Source of the DNA: Novosphingobium sp. Chol11
GTDB lineage: Bacteria; Pseudomonadota; Alphaproteobacteria; Sphingomonadales; Sphingomonadaceae
NCBI RefSeq assembly: GCF_900218065.1
Contig: NZ_OBMU01000001.1
Span: 691,287 to 755,286, forward strand
Reading direction: 5' to 3'
Length of the DNA: 64,000 nucleotides
Shown one piece after another: positions 18,775 to 27,611 of this stretch. The position numbers and the translations under genes were made by a program. Each line of letters begins with the position of its first letter. Position 1 is the stretch's first letter. Under the pieces are notes generated by a model, which saw only the letters and a list, made by a program, of their open reading frames with translations, had not been told where the DNA came from and searched no databases.

Positions 18775-19035
18775 TCAGGCGTCGGCGGGGGCCTGCTGGG
18801 CCTGCAATTCGTTAGAGGCGTCGTCGGACGGCGCAGCGGCAGCATTTTCTTCAGCGAGCGCGGCGGCGGCGGCTTCGCGACGGGCGCGGTTGCGGTCGGC
18901 GAGATCCTGCCGCTCTGCCATGGCGAGGAAGCCAGCCTCCGATCGGAGGCAGCGGTCGCGGACATTGGCGAGAGTGGCGGCGTCCGCTTCGCTGCGGGCC
19001 TGGGCGGCGAGGGCGCGATAGTCGGGGTGGGTCAT
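18775..19035 (-). CDS. Small Ala-rich hypothetical protein (86 aa)
   Basis: Starts at ATG 19035 (MTHPDYRALAAQARSEADAA) with an AAAGGAG ribosome site. One long predicted helix rich in Ala, Arg and Glu (RDRCLRSEAGFLAMAERQDL, then NRARREAAAAALAEEN), ending in an acidic, low-complexity tail. Cytoplasmic, probably coiled. Lies 70 bp downstream of the cold-shock gene on the same strand. No function recognised. Confidence 0.75.
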   Translation of the reverse strand: MTHPDYRALAAQARSEADAATLANVRDRCLRSEAGFLAMAERQDLADRNRARREAAAAALAEENAAAAPSDDASNELQAQQAPADA

Positions 19036-19105
19036 GGGCGCTCCTTTCTCGAAAAATGGTGCCCGGGCGCTGCTGAAAGCCGCGCCCGGACGGTTCGGCA
19101 GAGGC

Positions 19106-19318
19106 TTATTCAGCGTGCTGAAGGTTGACGGCCGCCATCTTGCCGCGGCGGTCCTGTTCCAAATCATAGGATACGCGGTCCTTTTCGCGCAGCGTGGCAA
19201 GGCCAGCGCGCTCGACAGCGGTGATGTGGACGAACGCGTCGGGGGTGCCGTCGTCAGGGGCGATGAAGCCATAGCCCTTGTCGGCGTTGAAGAATTTGAC
19301 GGTTCCGGTGATGCTCAT
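19106..19318 (-). CDS. Cold-shock domain protein, CspA family
   Basis: 70 residues from ATG 19318 (MSITGTVKFFNADKGYGFIA). Both RNA-binding motifs are present: RNP1 KGYGFI and RNP2 DAFVHI. A GAAGGA ribosome site precedes the start. Single-strand nucleic-acid chaperone; need not be cold-induced. The gene extending upstream to 19345 adds nine unlikely residues. Confidence 0.96.
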   Translation of the reverse strand: MSITGTVKFFNADKGYGFIAPDDGTPDAFVHITAVERAGLATLREKDRVSYDLEQDRRGKMAAVNLQHAE

Positions 19319-19507
19319 GGTAGTTCCTTCGTTCGTACGGCCCATCCAGCGTGGACGGACCGGTCGCTAGAGGGGCAGGGAAAGAAGGAAGTTTGGTGCC
19401 GCAAAGCGCCGAAAGACCGTCGATTTGCGTCTGTAGCAGTGAAGATGTGGGGAGGGGGTGGGCGGATTGCAAGGGTGGGGGATTGCTGGGGTGCTGAAAT
19501 GGTAGAG

Positions 19508-19593
19508 CGTGTTCCTGCGAAGGCAGGAACCCAGTTCCGCCCTTGTTTGGAAACTCAGCGTCTGGACTAGGCTCCTGCCTACGCAGGAGCACG
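19508..19593. repeat. Pair of REP-like palindromes in a 306-bp intergenic gap
   Basis: Two hairpins with the same core in opposite base variants: gttcctgc-gaag-gcaggaac (19511-19530) and gctcctgc-ctac-gcaggagc (19571-19590). Such CCTGC/GCAGG pairs are widespread sphingomonad intergenic repeats. Nothing else is seen in 19319-19624. Confidence 0.75.
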
Positions 19594-19624
19594 GTGAATT
19601 TGCCGCAAGCCTCCTGCCATCCCA

Positions 19625-20662
19625 TCACCCCGCCTGTTCCAACGCCGTGAAGCCGAAAAAGGCGTCGCGCGCCGATGCGGCGGCGGCTTCATAGGGGCGG
19701 CGCTGGGCTTCCTCCAGTGCGGCCAGGGCTTCGCTTTCCTGTGGAGTCAGGTCGCGCTCATAGGCGTCTATGTCGTAGATGTTGCCGCTCTCTTCGCCGT
19801 CGAAGCCGGGCGGGGCGGGATAGTCGGTGCGCCAGGCTTCGCGCTCCTCATCCCACCATGTGCCGCGCAGGCGGGCGGCGGCTTCGTCGGGCGGAAGGGT
19901 GGCGCGATCGACCAGCGGAGGGCGAAGTTCACACCGTTCATGGGAGGGGTGGGAGTGACCCGCATTGGCGGCCCTTTTGCCCTCATGCAGTGCCATGCGG
20001 GCGGCGATGAAGAGCGCGGCGGAAGCGCCGGGGGAGAGGGCGGTGGCGGTGGCTTCGATGCAGGCCCCAAGCGCGGGATCGCGCAGGCGGGCGTCGTGTG
20101 AGGAGGATTCGTCCATGTCCGGCGCGATGAGGGTTGAGGGCGGAGTGAGGCCGGGCTGGTCCTGCTGCGCCGGGGCTTGTTCGGGCGCAGATTGGCCTGA
20201 CGGCTCATCCGGGCAGAGCATGTCGAGATAGGCGGCGAAATCCTGCGCGACGACGCGGGCGAGGGCGGCGTCACTGCCTTCGGGTGGACTGTCGGCCATG
20301 CGGTCGAGGCGGGAGAGCATCGACATGGCGAGGCGGTTGTCGTGGCGGCGGCGGGTGATGGTGTCTTCGTCCTTGTGGATCACTTCCTCATGGCCGGTGA
20401 GGGCGCGGGCGAGCAATTCGTCGGCGAGGCGCGCGCGGGCGATGAGGATGGCCGCGTCCCAGCCAAGGCGAAAGGCCGCGCCGTCGCGGCGGATGCGTAA
20501 GGCATAGGCGGCGCGGGGGGAGATGTGGACGGCGTCGCAGGCCGTGGTGATGACGCCGGTGGCGGCGAGGGTTTCAAGGAAGTGCCGCTGCCGCACGGGG
20601 CTCCAGCCGTCGGCGCGGACTTGCTCGGCGGCGGTGGGGAGCGGGGGGAAGTGGTAGGACAT
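19625..20662 (-). CDS. Hypothetical protein with small-terminase-like N-terminal HTH domain
   Basis: 345 residues from ATG 20662 (MSYHFPPLPTAAEQVRADGW) with CAGGAG upstream; a TTG at 20668 is an alternative. Residues about 18-130 (DGWSPVRQRHFLETLAATGV...RLADELLARAL) match in pattern the small-terminase-like protein at 50137 (DGWTVERRKIFMETLAATCN...GELEALLLRQAL). The rest is acidic and low complexity, and ends in repeated Glu-rich helices. Probably DNA-binding, phage-derived or a domesticated regulator. Borders the AT-rich defence island. Confidence 0.7.
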   Translation of the reverse strand: MSYHFPPLPTAAEQVRADGWSPVRQRHFLETLAATGVITTACDAVHISPRAAYALRIRRDGAAFRLGWDAAILIARARLADELLARALTGHEEVIHKDEDTITRRRHDNRLAMSMLSRLDRMADSPPEGSDAALARVVAQDFAAYLDMLCPDEPSGQSAPEQAPAQQDQPGLTPPSTLIAPDMDESSSHDARLRDPALGACIEATATALSPGASAALFIAARMALHEGKRAANAGHSHPSHERCELRPPLVDRATLPPDEAAARLRGTWWDEEREAWRTDYPAPPGFDGEESGNIYDIDAYERDLTPQESEALAALEEAQRRPYEAAAASARDAFFGFTALEQAG

Positions 20663-20775
20663 GGGCAAAGCTCCTGTTTAGGGGAGGGTTTGCCGGGACG
20701 GTATCAAAGGTGAGGGGCTGTAGGACAGAACAAAATGGGAACAGCGGTGGGAGGCTGAAACGACCGCTCTCAGAA

Positions 20776-20804
20776 TTTTAACTTGTTAGTAATAAATGTA
20801 TATT
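20776..20804 (+). promoter_or_regulatory. Candidate promoter of the PARIS-like operon
   Basis: In a suddenly AT-rich stretch, TTTTAA (20776-20781) is separated by 17 bp from TATATT (20799-20804). The ATPase gene starts 26 bp later, preceded by AAGGGG. Position and spacing fit a sigma-70-type promoter; sequence only. Confidence 0.4.
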
Positions 20805-20829
20805 TTACCGTGGCACTCAAGGGGTGATC

Positions 20830-22126
20830 ATGCATACAATAAAATCGATAGAGGTATTGGGGTTCAGGGGCCAAAGTAAGCCCATTTATATTGAGCTGTC
20901 CCGGGACGCTAATTTCATAATTGGCCGCAATGGCGCTGGAAAAACCACGCTTATCCATCTGATAAACGCTGTTCTCGCGAATGACATCGCGGCTTTGAGT
21001 CGCGGAAAATTTAAAAGTGTAACTATTAAGTTTCAACGGGATGACGATCGTAAGGTTCCGTCGGTAAGAGTTGAGCGCTTAGATGAGTCTGTCGGTGGTG
21101 GCATTAACTATTATATTAAAGACTCATCTCGCGCTGATGAACATGAATATCCAGTTTTAAGGAGGGAAGTTCGCCGCATTAGGATCGGGCCAAGTGGAAG
21201 AATAGTGAACTCGGTGCGCGATGTACCACCGGTTGCTAACAGTAGTGGTGTTCCACTCACTGAAAGACTGAAATCACTGTATAACTTTACTTGGCTGTCT
21301 CTTCAGAGGCGACAGGAAAGTGAAGTTGATGATGAATTTGATACGGTCGATGAATACTCTAACGATGTAGATCGGAAGCTGAACCAGGTATTCAATGACC
21401 TGGTAAGGTATTTCTCAAGATTGGATCGTCGTGTATCTGATGAAACTCAGAATTTTCAAAAGAAATGGTTCTTATCCTTCTTGTCGTCTGAACGAAAATT
21501 TGATCCTTCTTCTATATCAAAGCTTGACATTGAGTCTGAGAAAAATTCTTTGGCATCAATATTTGAAAAATTTGAGATGGAAAAGAGGACGTATGAGAAA
21601 AACCTTGAAAATCATTTTGATTGAGTAAAAAAAAATTAGAGGAAGAAAAGAGGAAAGCCTTCGCAGCCTGAGTGACTTATTTATTCTTTTTGATTCGGTA
21701 AGGCTTCATTCTCTAGTTGAGCAATGGCAAGAACTTCAACACGCTCAGAAGTTGACTTATACACCTAAGACTAAGTTCGTTGATATATGTTCATCAATGT
21801 TGTTTAGGAAAAGCGTAGTAGTAAATAGGAGTAATCAGACTCAGATACTATCGCGTGACGGATCGGTAATACCCATTGAAAGCCTGTCGTCTGGTGAAAA
21901 GCAACTTCTGATATTTTTATCAGAAACATTGCTGCAGGAAGAAGAAACAAATATATTTTTAGCTGATGAGCCAGAATTATCTCTTCATGTTCAGTGGCAA
22001 GAGGATCTTGTGCCCAATCTTTTGAGCACCAATCCAAATGCTCAGGTGATATTTGCTACGCATTCACCTGACATCGTTGGCGGATATCAAAAGAATATAA
22101 TAAAAATGGAAGAGATTATAGAATGA
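20830..22126 (+). pseudogene. AriA-like ABC/AAA ATPase of a PARIS-type defence pair, reading frame broken
   Basis: The N-terminal piece (20830-21624, 264 residues) starts at ATG MHTIKSIEVLGFRGQSK and has the Walker A GRNGAGKTT. The C-terminal piece is open in another frame from 21629 to 22126, with the ABC signature SLSSGEKQLLIFL, Walker B IFLADEPELSLHV and the H-switch FATHSPDIVGGY. The two make one OLD/AriA-like ATPase of about 430 residues. The break lies at 21622-21635: TGA at 21622 in frame 1, TAA at 21626 in frame 2, then a run of nine A. Two single-base losses would repair it. So it is a decayed gene, a sequencing error, or a site of recoding. AT-rich compared with neighbours, so likely acquired. 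Confidence 0.8.
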
Positions 22127-22986
22127 CATTTGAGAGGACGGGGAGCGGTCAGTCTAATCGGTCCATTTTTTTCGGTGTCGATTATATCTGTTATGTCGAA
22201 GGATCTACGGAGAATGACTTTGGTCCAGATGTAGTTTTCTGGAAGAACGTTTTCGCGGCTTTGCAGCCGACGAAGAAAATTCATTTTTCCTGTAGGGGTG
22301 GAAAACCGGTCCTGGAGCGGTTGGCCATGGAGGTTGTTGAGCAAGACGTCGAAAAGACGATTGTGGCGATGGATGCTGATTACGCAGAATTTTTAACAGG
22401 CAGATATATAAATCATCGCTGCGTCTTCTACACCTTTGGCTACAGCTTCGAAAACGACATATTTTCTTTTGACAATGTCCTCGAGACATTTCGCGTATTA
22501 TCACGAATGCACAGCGTCTCCAGCGACGTCCAAAGCTTTTTACGGGCGGCATTTGATAAAACCTTCAAAGAGCTTAGAGTGCCTATGCTCGCAGACTTTC
22601 ATGCCCTTCGAGCTGGTAGCTCAGTTTTGCCTAGAGATAAGCCTGGCCGAATAATTAGCAGAGATCAGACCACTAATCTTCCAATGGTAAATAAGTCTGA
22701 GTGCGCCAAGATCATTTCGTTGGTGAATGTGGCAACTAAGCCGCGGACGTTTGCAGATTATTCACGCATGCCTAATGCTGTCGCAAAATCCTGTGTCGGG
22801 CACATACTGGAACTAGTAGTTCATTACACCATAAATGCAGCCATCAAGAACTTTGTATCCAATAAGAATATTGCAAAAGATCAGCTTAAAGATGTGGCAA
22901 TCCAGTGCTTTAAAGACTTGCTTAAATCGGAAAACAACAATGATGTGCTGGAGCATCATCGCATGCAGTGCGGTCGGCTGGTATAA
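22123..22986 (+). CDS. DUF4435 (TOPRIM-like) protein, AriB-like effector of a PARIS-type pair
   Basis: 287 residues; its ATG overlaps the ATPase stop (ATGA). Residues 20-100 carry a TOPRIM-like signature: the Glu motif CYVEGSTENDF, then TIVAMDADYAEF with two Asp. This matches the DUF4435 effector AriB, which with the ATPase AriA makes the PARIS anti-phage system. There AriB is a nuclease that cuts host tRNA when a phage protein triggers release from AriA (family knowledge). The catalytic-looking residues are intact even though the ATPase frame is broken. AT-rich like its partner. Stops only 9 bp from the end of uvrA, which faces it. Confidence 0.8.
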   Translation: MTFERTGSGQSNRSIFFGVDYICYVEGSTENDFGPDVVFWKNVFAALQPTKKIHFSCRGGKPVLERLAMEVVEQDVEKTIVAMDADYAEFLTGRYINHRCVFYTFGYSFENDIFSFDNVLETFRVLSRMHSVSSDVQSFLRAAFDKTFKELRVPMLADFHALRAGSSVLPRDKPGRIISRDQTTNLPMVNKSECAKIISLVNVATKPRTFADYSRMPNAVAKSCVGHILELVVHYTINAAIKNFVSNKNIAKDQLKDVAIQCFKDLLKSENNNDVLEHHRMQCGRLV

Positions 22987-22995
22987 TCTGATCTC

Positions 22996-25944
22996 TCACT
23001 CCGCCGCCACAGCCTCCAACCCCAATAACGGCGCAAGATAGCGCCCGGTAAAGCTCCGCGCGTTCTTTGCGACCTTCTCCGGTGTGCCTTCCGCTACCAC
23101 TTCGCCGCCTTTGACGCCGCCTTCGGGGCCCATGTCGATGATCCAGTCGGCGGTCTTGATGACATCCAGATTGTGCTCGATCACGACCACGCTGTTGCCC
23201 TGTTCGACCAGGGCGTGGAGGACTTCGAGCAGTTTGCGCACGTCTTCGAAGTGGAGGCCGGTGGTGGGCTCGTCCAAGATATAGAGGGTCTGGCCGGTGG
23301 CGCGGCGGGAAAGTTCCTTGGCGAGCTTGACGCGCTGGGCTTCGCCGCCGGACAGGGTGGTGGCCTGCTGGCCGACCTTGATATAGCCGAGACCGACTTC
23401 GGCGAGCATGGCCATCTTGTCGCGGATGGGGGGGACGGCCTTGAAGAATTCGACCGCGTCCTCGACCGTCATGTCGAGCACGTCGGCGATGCTGTGGCCC
23501 TTGAACTTTACCTCCAGCGTTTCACGATTGTAGCGCGCGCCGTGGCAGACGTCGCAGGTGACATAGACGTCGGGGAGGAAGTGCATCTCGATCTTGAGCA
23601 CGCCGTCGCCTTGGCAGGCTTCGCAGCGGCCGCCCTTGACGTTGAAGCTGAAGCGGCCGGGCTTGTAGCCGCGCGCCTGCGCTTCGGGGAGGCCGGCGAA
23701 CCAGTCGCGGATGTTGGTGAAGGCGCCGGTATAGGTCGCCGGGTTGGAGCGCGGGGTGCGGCCGATGGGCGACTGGTCGATGTCGATCACCTTGTCGCAA
23801 TGTTCAAGGCCGGTGACCTTGTCATGCGGGCCCGCGACGATGCGCGCTCCGTTTAGGGTGCGGGCGGACGCGGCGTAGAGGGTGTCGATGGTGAAGCTGG
23901 ACTTGCCCGAGCCCGAGACGCCGGTGATGCAGGTGAAGGTGCCGAGCGGGATGCTGGCGGTGACGTTTTGCAGGTTGTTGGCGCGGGCGTTGTGGACGGT
24001 GAGCTTCTTGCCATTGCCCTTGCGGCGCTTACTGGGGACTTCGATGCGGCGGGTGCCGTTGAGATAGTCCGCGGTCAGGCTGTCCTTGTGGGCGAGCAGT
24101 TCGTTGAGGGTGCCTTGGGCTACGATGGTGCCGCCGTGGACGCCTGCGCCCGGTCCCATGTCGACGATATAGTCGGCCATGCGGATCGCGTCCTCGTCAT
24201 GCTCCACGACGATGACGGTGTTGCCGAGGTCGCGCAGGCGCTTCAAGGTCACGAGCAGGCGGTCATTGTCGCGCTGGTGCAGGCCGATGCTGGGCTCGTC
24301 GAGGACGTAGAGGACGCCCGATAGGCCGCTGCCGATCTGGGACGCGAGGCGGATGCGCTGGGACTCGCCGCCCGACAGGGTGCCGCTGGTGCGGTCGAGG
24401 TTCAGATAGTCGAGGCCGACATTGTTGAGGAAGCCGAGGCGCTCGACAATTTCCTTGAGGATGGCCTTGGCGATCTGGTTTTGCTGGTCGGTGAGCTGGG
24501 CGGGGAGGGTGGAGAAGAAGCCGAGCGCGTCCACCACCGAGCGGCGGGTGGACATGGAGATGTCCTCGCCCGCGATCTTGACGGCGCGGGCTTCGGGCTT
24601 GAGGCGAGCGCCGTGGCAGGTCTCGCACGGCATGGCGGTCTGGTATTTGCTGAGTTCCTCGCGCATCCAGGCGGAGTCCGTCTGGAGGAGGCGACGGTTC
24701 AGGTTGCCGATGACGCCTTCGAAGGGTTTCTTGACCTCGTAGGATTTTTTGCCGTCGACGAATTTGAGCGTGACGGGCTTGCCTGCGGTGCCGTGGAGGA
24801 TGATGATTTTGACTTCCGCGGGGAGCGCTTCCCAAGGGGTTTCCAGGTTGAAGCCGAACTCCTTGGCGAGGGAGCCGAGGACTTGCATATAATAGGGGCT
24901 GGGCGGGTTGGACTTGGCCCAGGGGACGATCGCGCCCTTCTTGAGGGTGAGATGCTCGTTGGGGACTACGAGTTCGGGGTCGAATTCCTGGCGTTCTCCG
25001 AGGCCGTCGCAGGCTGGGCAGGCGCCTTGCGGGGCGTTGAAGGAGAAGAGGCGGGGCTCGATTTCCGGGATGGTGAAGCCGCTGACGGGGCAGGCGAATT
25101 TTTCGGAGAAGACTATGCGGTTGGGGGGGACTTCGGCGCCTTTCAAGGTGCCTTCGCGCTTGGGGATAGCCCCCACCCCCGGCCCCTCCCCTGAAGGGGA
25201 GGGGAGAATGTCGGCCACGGTCCCGTCCGCCAGGTCCACATAAGCCAAGCCATCGGCGAGCTTCAGGGCTTGTTCGAAGCTGTCGGCCAAGCGGGTGCCC
25301 ATGTCGGCATCTACGGCCAGGCGGTCGACGACGACTTCGATGTCATGCTTGTATTTCTTGTCGAGGGCGGGGGCGTCCTCGATCAGGTACATTTCGCCGT
25401 CGATGCGGACGCGGGTGTAGCCCGCCTTCTGCCATTCCAGCAGTTCCTTCTTATACTCGCCCTTGCGGCCGCGCACGACGGGGGCGAGGAGGTAGAAGCG
25501 GGTGCCTTGCGGAAGTTGCATCACGCGGTCGACCATCTGGCTGACGGTCTGGGCGCTGATCGGTTCTCCGGTCGCGGGGGAGTAGGGGATGCCGACACGC
25601 GCCCAGAGGAGGCGCATATAGTCGTATATTTCAGTGACGGTCGCGACGGTGGAGCGCGGGTTGCGGCTGGTCGTCTTCTGTTCGATCGAGATGGCGGGGG
25701 AGAGGCCGTCGATATGCTCGACATCCGGCTTCTGCATCATCTCAAGGAACTGGCGCGCATAGGCGGAGAGGGACTCCACATAGCGGCGCTGACCCTCGGC
25801 ATAGATGGTGTCGAAGGCGAGGGAGGATTTGCCCGAGCCCGAAAGGCCGGTGATGACGATCAGGCTGTCGCGGGGGAGGTCGACGTCCACGCCCTTGAGA
25901 TTATGCTCGCGCGCGCCGCGTACGGAGATTGTGGTCAGACTCAT
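22996..25944 (-). CDS. uvrA: Excinuclease ABC subunit UvrA
   Basis: 982 residues. Two ABC ATPase modules: [15 protein letters not shown] and [15 protein letters not shown] (Walker A), with [12 protein letters not shown] and [12 protein letters not shown] signatures. Zinc-finger cysteine pairs include CPVSGF...CPAC and CEACQGDG...CDVCHG. Recognises DNA lesions with UvrB in nucleotide excision repair. Slightly longer than usual: about 25 residues at roughly 250-278 ([20 protein letters not shown] and what follows) come from a GC-rich palindromic element inserted in frame, in a place where E. coli UvrA has a short variable loop. Confidence 0.98.
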   Translation of the reverse strand: MSLTTISVRGAREHNLKGVDVDLPRDSLIVITGLSGSGKSSLAFDTIYAEGQRRYVESLSAYARQFLEMMQKPDVEHIDGLSPAISIEQKTTSRNPRSTVATVTEIYDYMRLLWARVGIPYSPATGEPISAQTVSQMVDRVMQLPQGTRFYLLAPVVRGRKGEYKKELLEWQKAGYTRVRIDGEMYLIEDAPALDKKYKHDIEVVVDRLAVDADMGTRLADSFEQALKLADGLAYVDLADGTVADILPSPSGEGPGVGAIPKREGTLKGAEVPPNRIVFSEKFACPVSGFTIPEIEPRLFSFNAPQGACPACDGLGERQEFDPELVVPNEHLTLKKGAIVPWAKSNPPSPYYMQVLGSLAKEFGFNLETPWEALPAEVKIIILHGTAGKPVTLKFVDGKKSYEVKKPFEGVIGNLNRRLLQTDSAWMREELSKYQTAMPCETCHGARLKPEARAVKIAGEDISMSTRRSVVDALGFFSTLPAQLTDQQNQIAKAILKEIVERLGFLNNVGLDYLNLDRTSGTLSGGESQRIRLASQIGSGLSGVLYVLDEPSIGLHQRDNDRLLVTLKRLRDLGNTVIVVEHDEDAIRMADYIVDMGPGAGVHGGTIVAQGTLNELLAHKDSLTADYLNGTRRIEVPSKRRKGNGKKLTVHNARANNLQNVTASIPLGTFTCITGVSGSGKSSFTIDTLYAASARTLNGARIVAGPHDKVTGLEHCDKVIDIDQSPIGRTPRSNPATYTGAFTNIRDWFAGLPEAQARGYKPGRFSFNVKGGRCEACQGDGVLKIEMHFLPDVYVTCDVCHGARYNRETLEVKFKGHSIADVLDMTVEDAVEFFKAVPPIRDKMAMLAEVGLGYIKVGQQATTLSGGEAQRVKLAKELSRRATGQTLYILDEPTTGLHFEDVRKLLEVLHALVEQGNSVVVIEHNLDVIKTADWIIDMGPEGGVKGGEVVAEGTPEKVAKNARSFTGRYLAPLLGLEAVAAE
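25171..25208. repeat. REP-like palindrome inserted in frame inside uvrA
   Basis: ccccacccccgg is followed by the 9-bp palindrome cccctcccc-tgaa-ggggagggg (25183-25204). The same stem-loop occurs at 57058-57079, and the same leader plus stem occurs within lnt at 47912-47944. It encodes [11 protein letters not shown] on the minus strand without breaking uvrA. Confidence 0.8.
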
Positions 25945-26185
25945 GGGGGCGTGTTGTTCCAGATTTGTTCTGATGGGGCAAGTTTATCGCGCGGATATGG
26001 GATAGCGGATGGCGGCTCGCAAGCGGGGCATGCCTTCCGGCGCGAGCGTGCGGCGGATCGTCGAAAGAGAAAGCGAAATTAACCTGTTTAGGTGTATAAG
26101 GAACTTCATGGGAAGGCCGTAACGGCGGCGTCTTCCGAGTCCAGAGACATGAGAAATCCCGGATAGCCCGACAGCATCCCGGATA

Positions 26186-26220
26186 CGCCCCCGGCCATCC
26201 CTTGCGCCGGGGGCGTTTTA
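26186..26220 (+). terminator. Intrinsic terminator, possibly ending a small RNA
   Basis: cgcccccgg (26186-26194) pairs with ccgggggcg (26207-26215) and is followed by TTTTA. It lies in the 469-bp gap 25945-26413 between divergent uvrA and the UrcA gene, with no frame of note upstream. It would end a short plus-strand transcript starting near 26100, just downstream of a TATAAG box (26095-26100) with no clear -35. The rest of the gap has no recognisable gene. Confidence 0.6.
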
Positions 26221-26413
26221 CTGTTCACGCCGATTTCGGTGAACGGTGTTTTACGCTACGACAACAAGGCTTTTCCGGGTCGACAGCTGCGGCTGTCGGG
26301 GGTATTTCGGCACTCGCCGGAAGGACTGACGGGTCCCAGCCCTCCGGTGGATCGCGGGCAAGGTCGCCTGAAGAGCGACAAGGTCGCAGCAGTTTAGTTG
26401 AGGGGGACCAATC

Positions 26414-26776
26414 ATGACTTTTTTTGCCAAGCGCAGCGGCGCGTTGCTCGCCGCTTTGTCCGCGACCCTGTTCATGGGCGCGGCGGCACAGGCTGGCGCT
26501 ATTCCGTTCGAATCCAACGGCCGTACCGTGGAGGTGCGCTATGGCGATCTGGACCTGTCGAAGAAGTCGGGTCAGCGGGAGCTGACCGCGCGTGTCCGCC
26601 GCGCTGCCGTGAAGGTGTGTCCGGGGCGTACGATGAAGGATCTGCGCGCCTGCCAGATCGCGGCGGTGGATCATGTCCGTGAGCCGATGGCTATCGCGAT
26701 CGCAAAGGCGCAGGGCCAGGACGGGAGCCGCTTTGCTGAGGTGGGCAAGGACAAGGTGCCGGGCGCGGGGAATTGA
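26414..26776 (+). CDS. UrcA family protein
   Basis: 120 residues with a signal peptide (LLAALSATLFMGAAAQAGA). The mature domain has VRYGDLDLSKKSGQRELTARVRRAAVKVCPG, split here by motif: VRYGDLDLSKKSGQREL, then ARVRRAAVKVC, and CQIAAVDHV. This is the UrcA pattern with two conserved Cys, common in sphingomonads and caulobacters. Periplasmic, function unknown. RBS TGAGGGGGACC is good. Confidence 0.9.
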   Translation: MTFFAKRSGALLAALSATLFMGAAAQAGAIPFESNGRTVEVRYGDLDLSKKSGQRELTARVRRAAVKVCPGRTMKDLRACQIAAVDHVREPMAIAIAKAQGQDGSRFAEVGKDKVPGAGN

Positions 26777-26827
26777 GCGTCCGCGTTTAAAGGGTGACCA
26801 GCTTTTCGTCGCTGGCGTTGCGCTGGC

Positions 26828-26863
26828 CCACCCCCTAACCCCCTCCCGCCTGCGGGAGGGGGG
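26828..26863. repeat. REP-like palindrome (ccctcccgc-gcgggaggg)
   Basis: cccaccccctaa leads into ccccctcccgcctgcgggagg, a 9-10-bp palindrome. Same family as the elements inside uvrA and lnt. It lies between the UrcA gene and the next small gene. Confidence 0.7.
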
Positions 26864-26977
26864 ACAATGAAGCTCGTCTGAAGCTGTCTGTATGAAGATG
26901 CTCCCTTGGAACCGGCCATCGGGAATGGCCGTTGATCCTGCGTGGCGCGCGGTGTTCGCTGCGCCAGGGAGAGCAAG

Positions 26978-27211
26978 ATGAGCGACAAGACCGATATTCG
27001 TCCCAACAGCCGTGAAGAGGCGCATGATGAGCGCCCCACGGATGCGCAGGACCATGCCGTCACCACCGAGGAGCAGCTGGAAGAAGGATTGATGGACAGC
27101 ATGGATGCATCCGATCCGCCATCGGCGACCAAGCCGGGCGATCATGGCGATCCGGTTCCTTCATCGGGCTTCCAGGAAGAAGATGATGAGGATGAGAAGG
27201 CCGGGCGATAG
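26978..27211 (+). CDS. Small acidic hypothetical protein (77 aa)
   Basis: ATG at 26978 with CAGGGAGAGC upstream. Sequence MSDKTDIRPNSREEAHDERP through EEQLEEGLMDSMDASDPPS to an Asp/Glu-rich end (FQEEDDEDEKAGR). Highly acidic and likely disordered. No transmembrane or signal segment, and no family recognised. Confidence 0.7.
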   Translation: MSDKTDIRPNSREEAHDERPTDAQDHAVTTEEQLEEGLMDSMDASDPPSATKPGDHGDPVPSSGFQEEDDEDEKAGR

Positions 27212-27320
27212 ACGGCGGCGATATTGATGATATGATCGATGGGCGAGGCGAACCGGATCGGCGGTGGCCGGGCGGTTCGCCAAGCGCACGACGCTGCAAA
27301 AGGTGAGAGGAGCCTTATTG

Positions 27321-27569
27321 ATGCCGACTTCCGCTACTCCCGCGATCGAACGCATTGCCCGGGTGCTGGCCGGACGCCAGCTGAGCCTGAATGGCGAGGG
27401 CAGCGATCCGCACGCGTCGAGCGCGGTGGATGCGAGCTGGCAGGACCATGTGGATGATGCCTATGCGATCCTCCACACGCTGCGCGAACCTGATGAGCAG
27501 ATGGCGCAGGCGGGCGACGTTGCCGTGTGGCGCAGCATGATCGGCGCGGTTCTCGAACGGCGGCCCTGA
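27321..27569 (+). CDS. Small hypothetical protein (82 aa)
   Basis: The ATG at 27321 (MPTSATPAIERIARVLAGRQ) is chosen for the GAGAGGAGCC site upstream rather than the GTG at 27264. Helical, with SSAVDASWQDHVDDAYAI and WRSMIGAVLERRP at the end. Resembles small conserved sphingomonad proteins of unknown role. Confidence 0.7.
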   Translation: MPTSATPAIERIARVLAGRQLSLNGEGSDPHASSAVDASWQDHVDDAYAILHTLREPDEQMAQAGDVAVWRSMIGAVLERRP

Positions 27570-27611
27570 CGCGGCATTGGCGGTGCGGCCCGCCCATGCC
27601 ATAGAGTGCGG

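Noticed and set aside
21431..21628. 65-codon frame overlapping the broken ATPase
   Set aside because: Shadow frame; it does not contain ATPase motifs and does not connect to the C-terminal piece.
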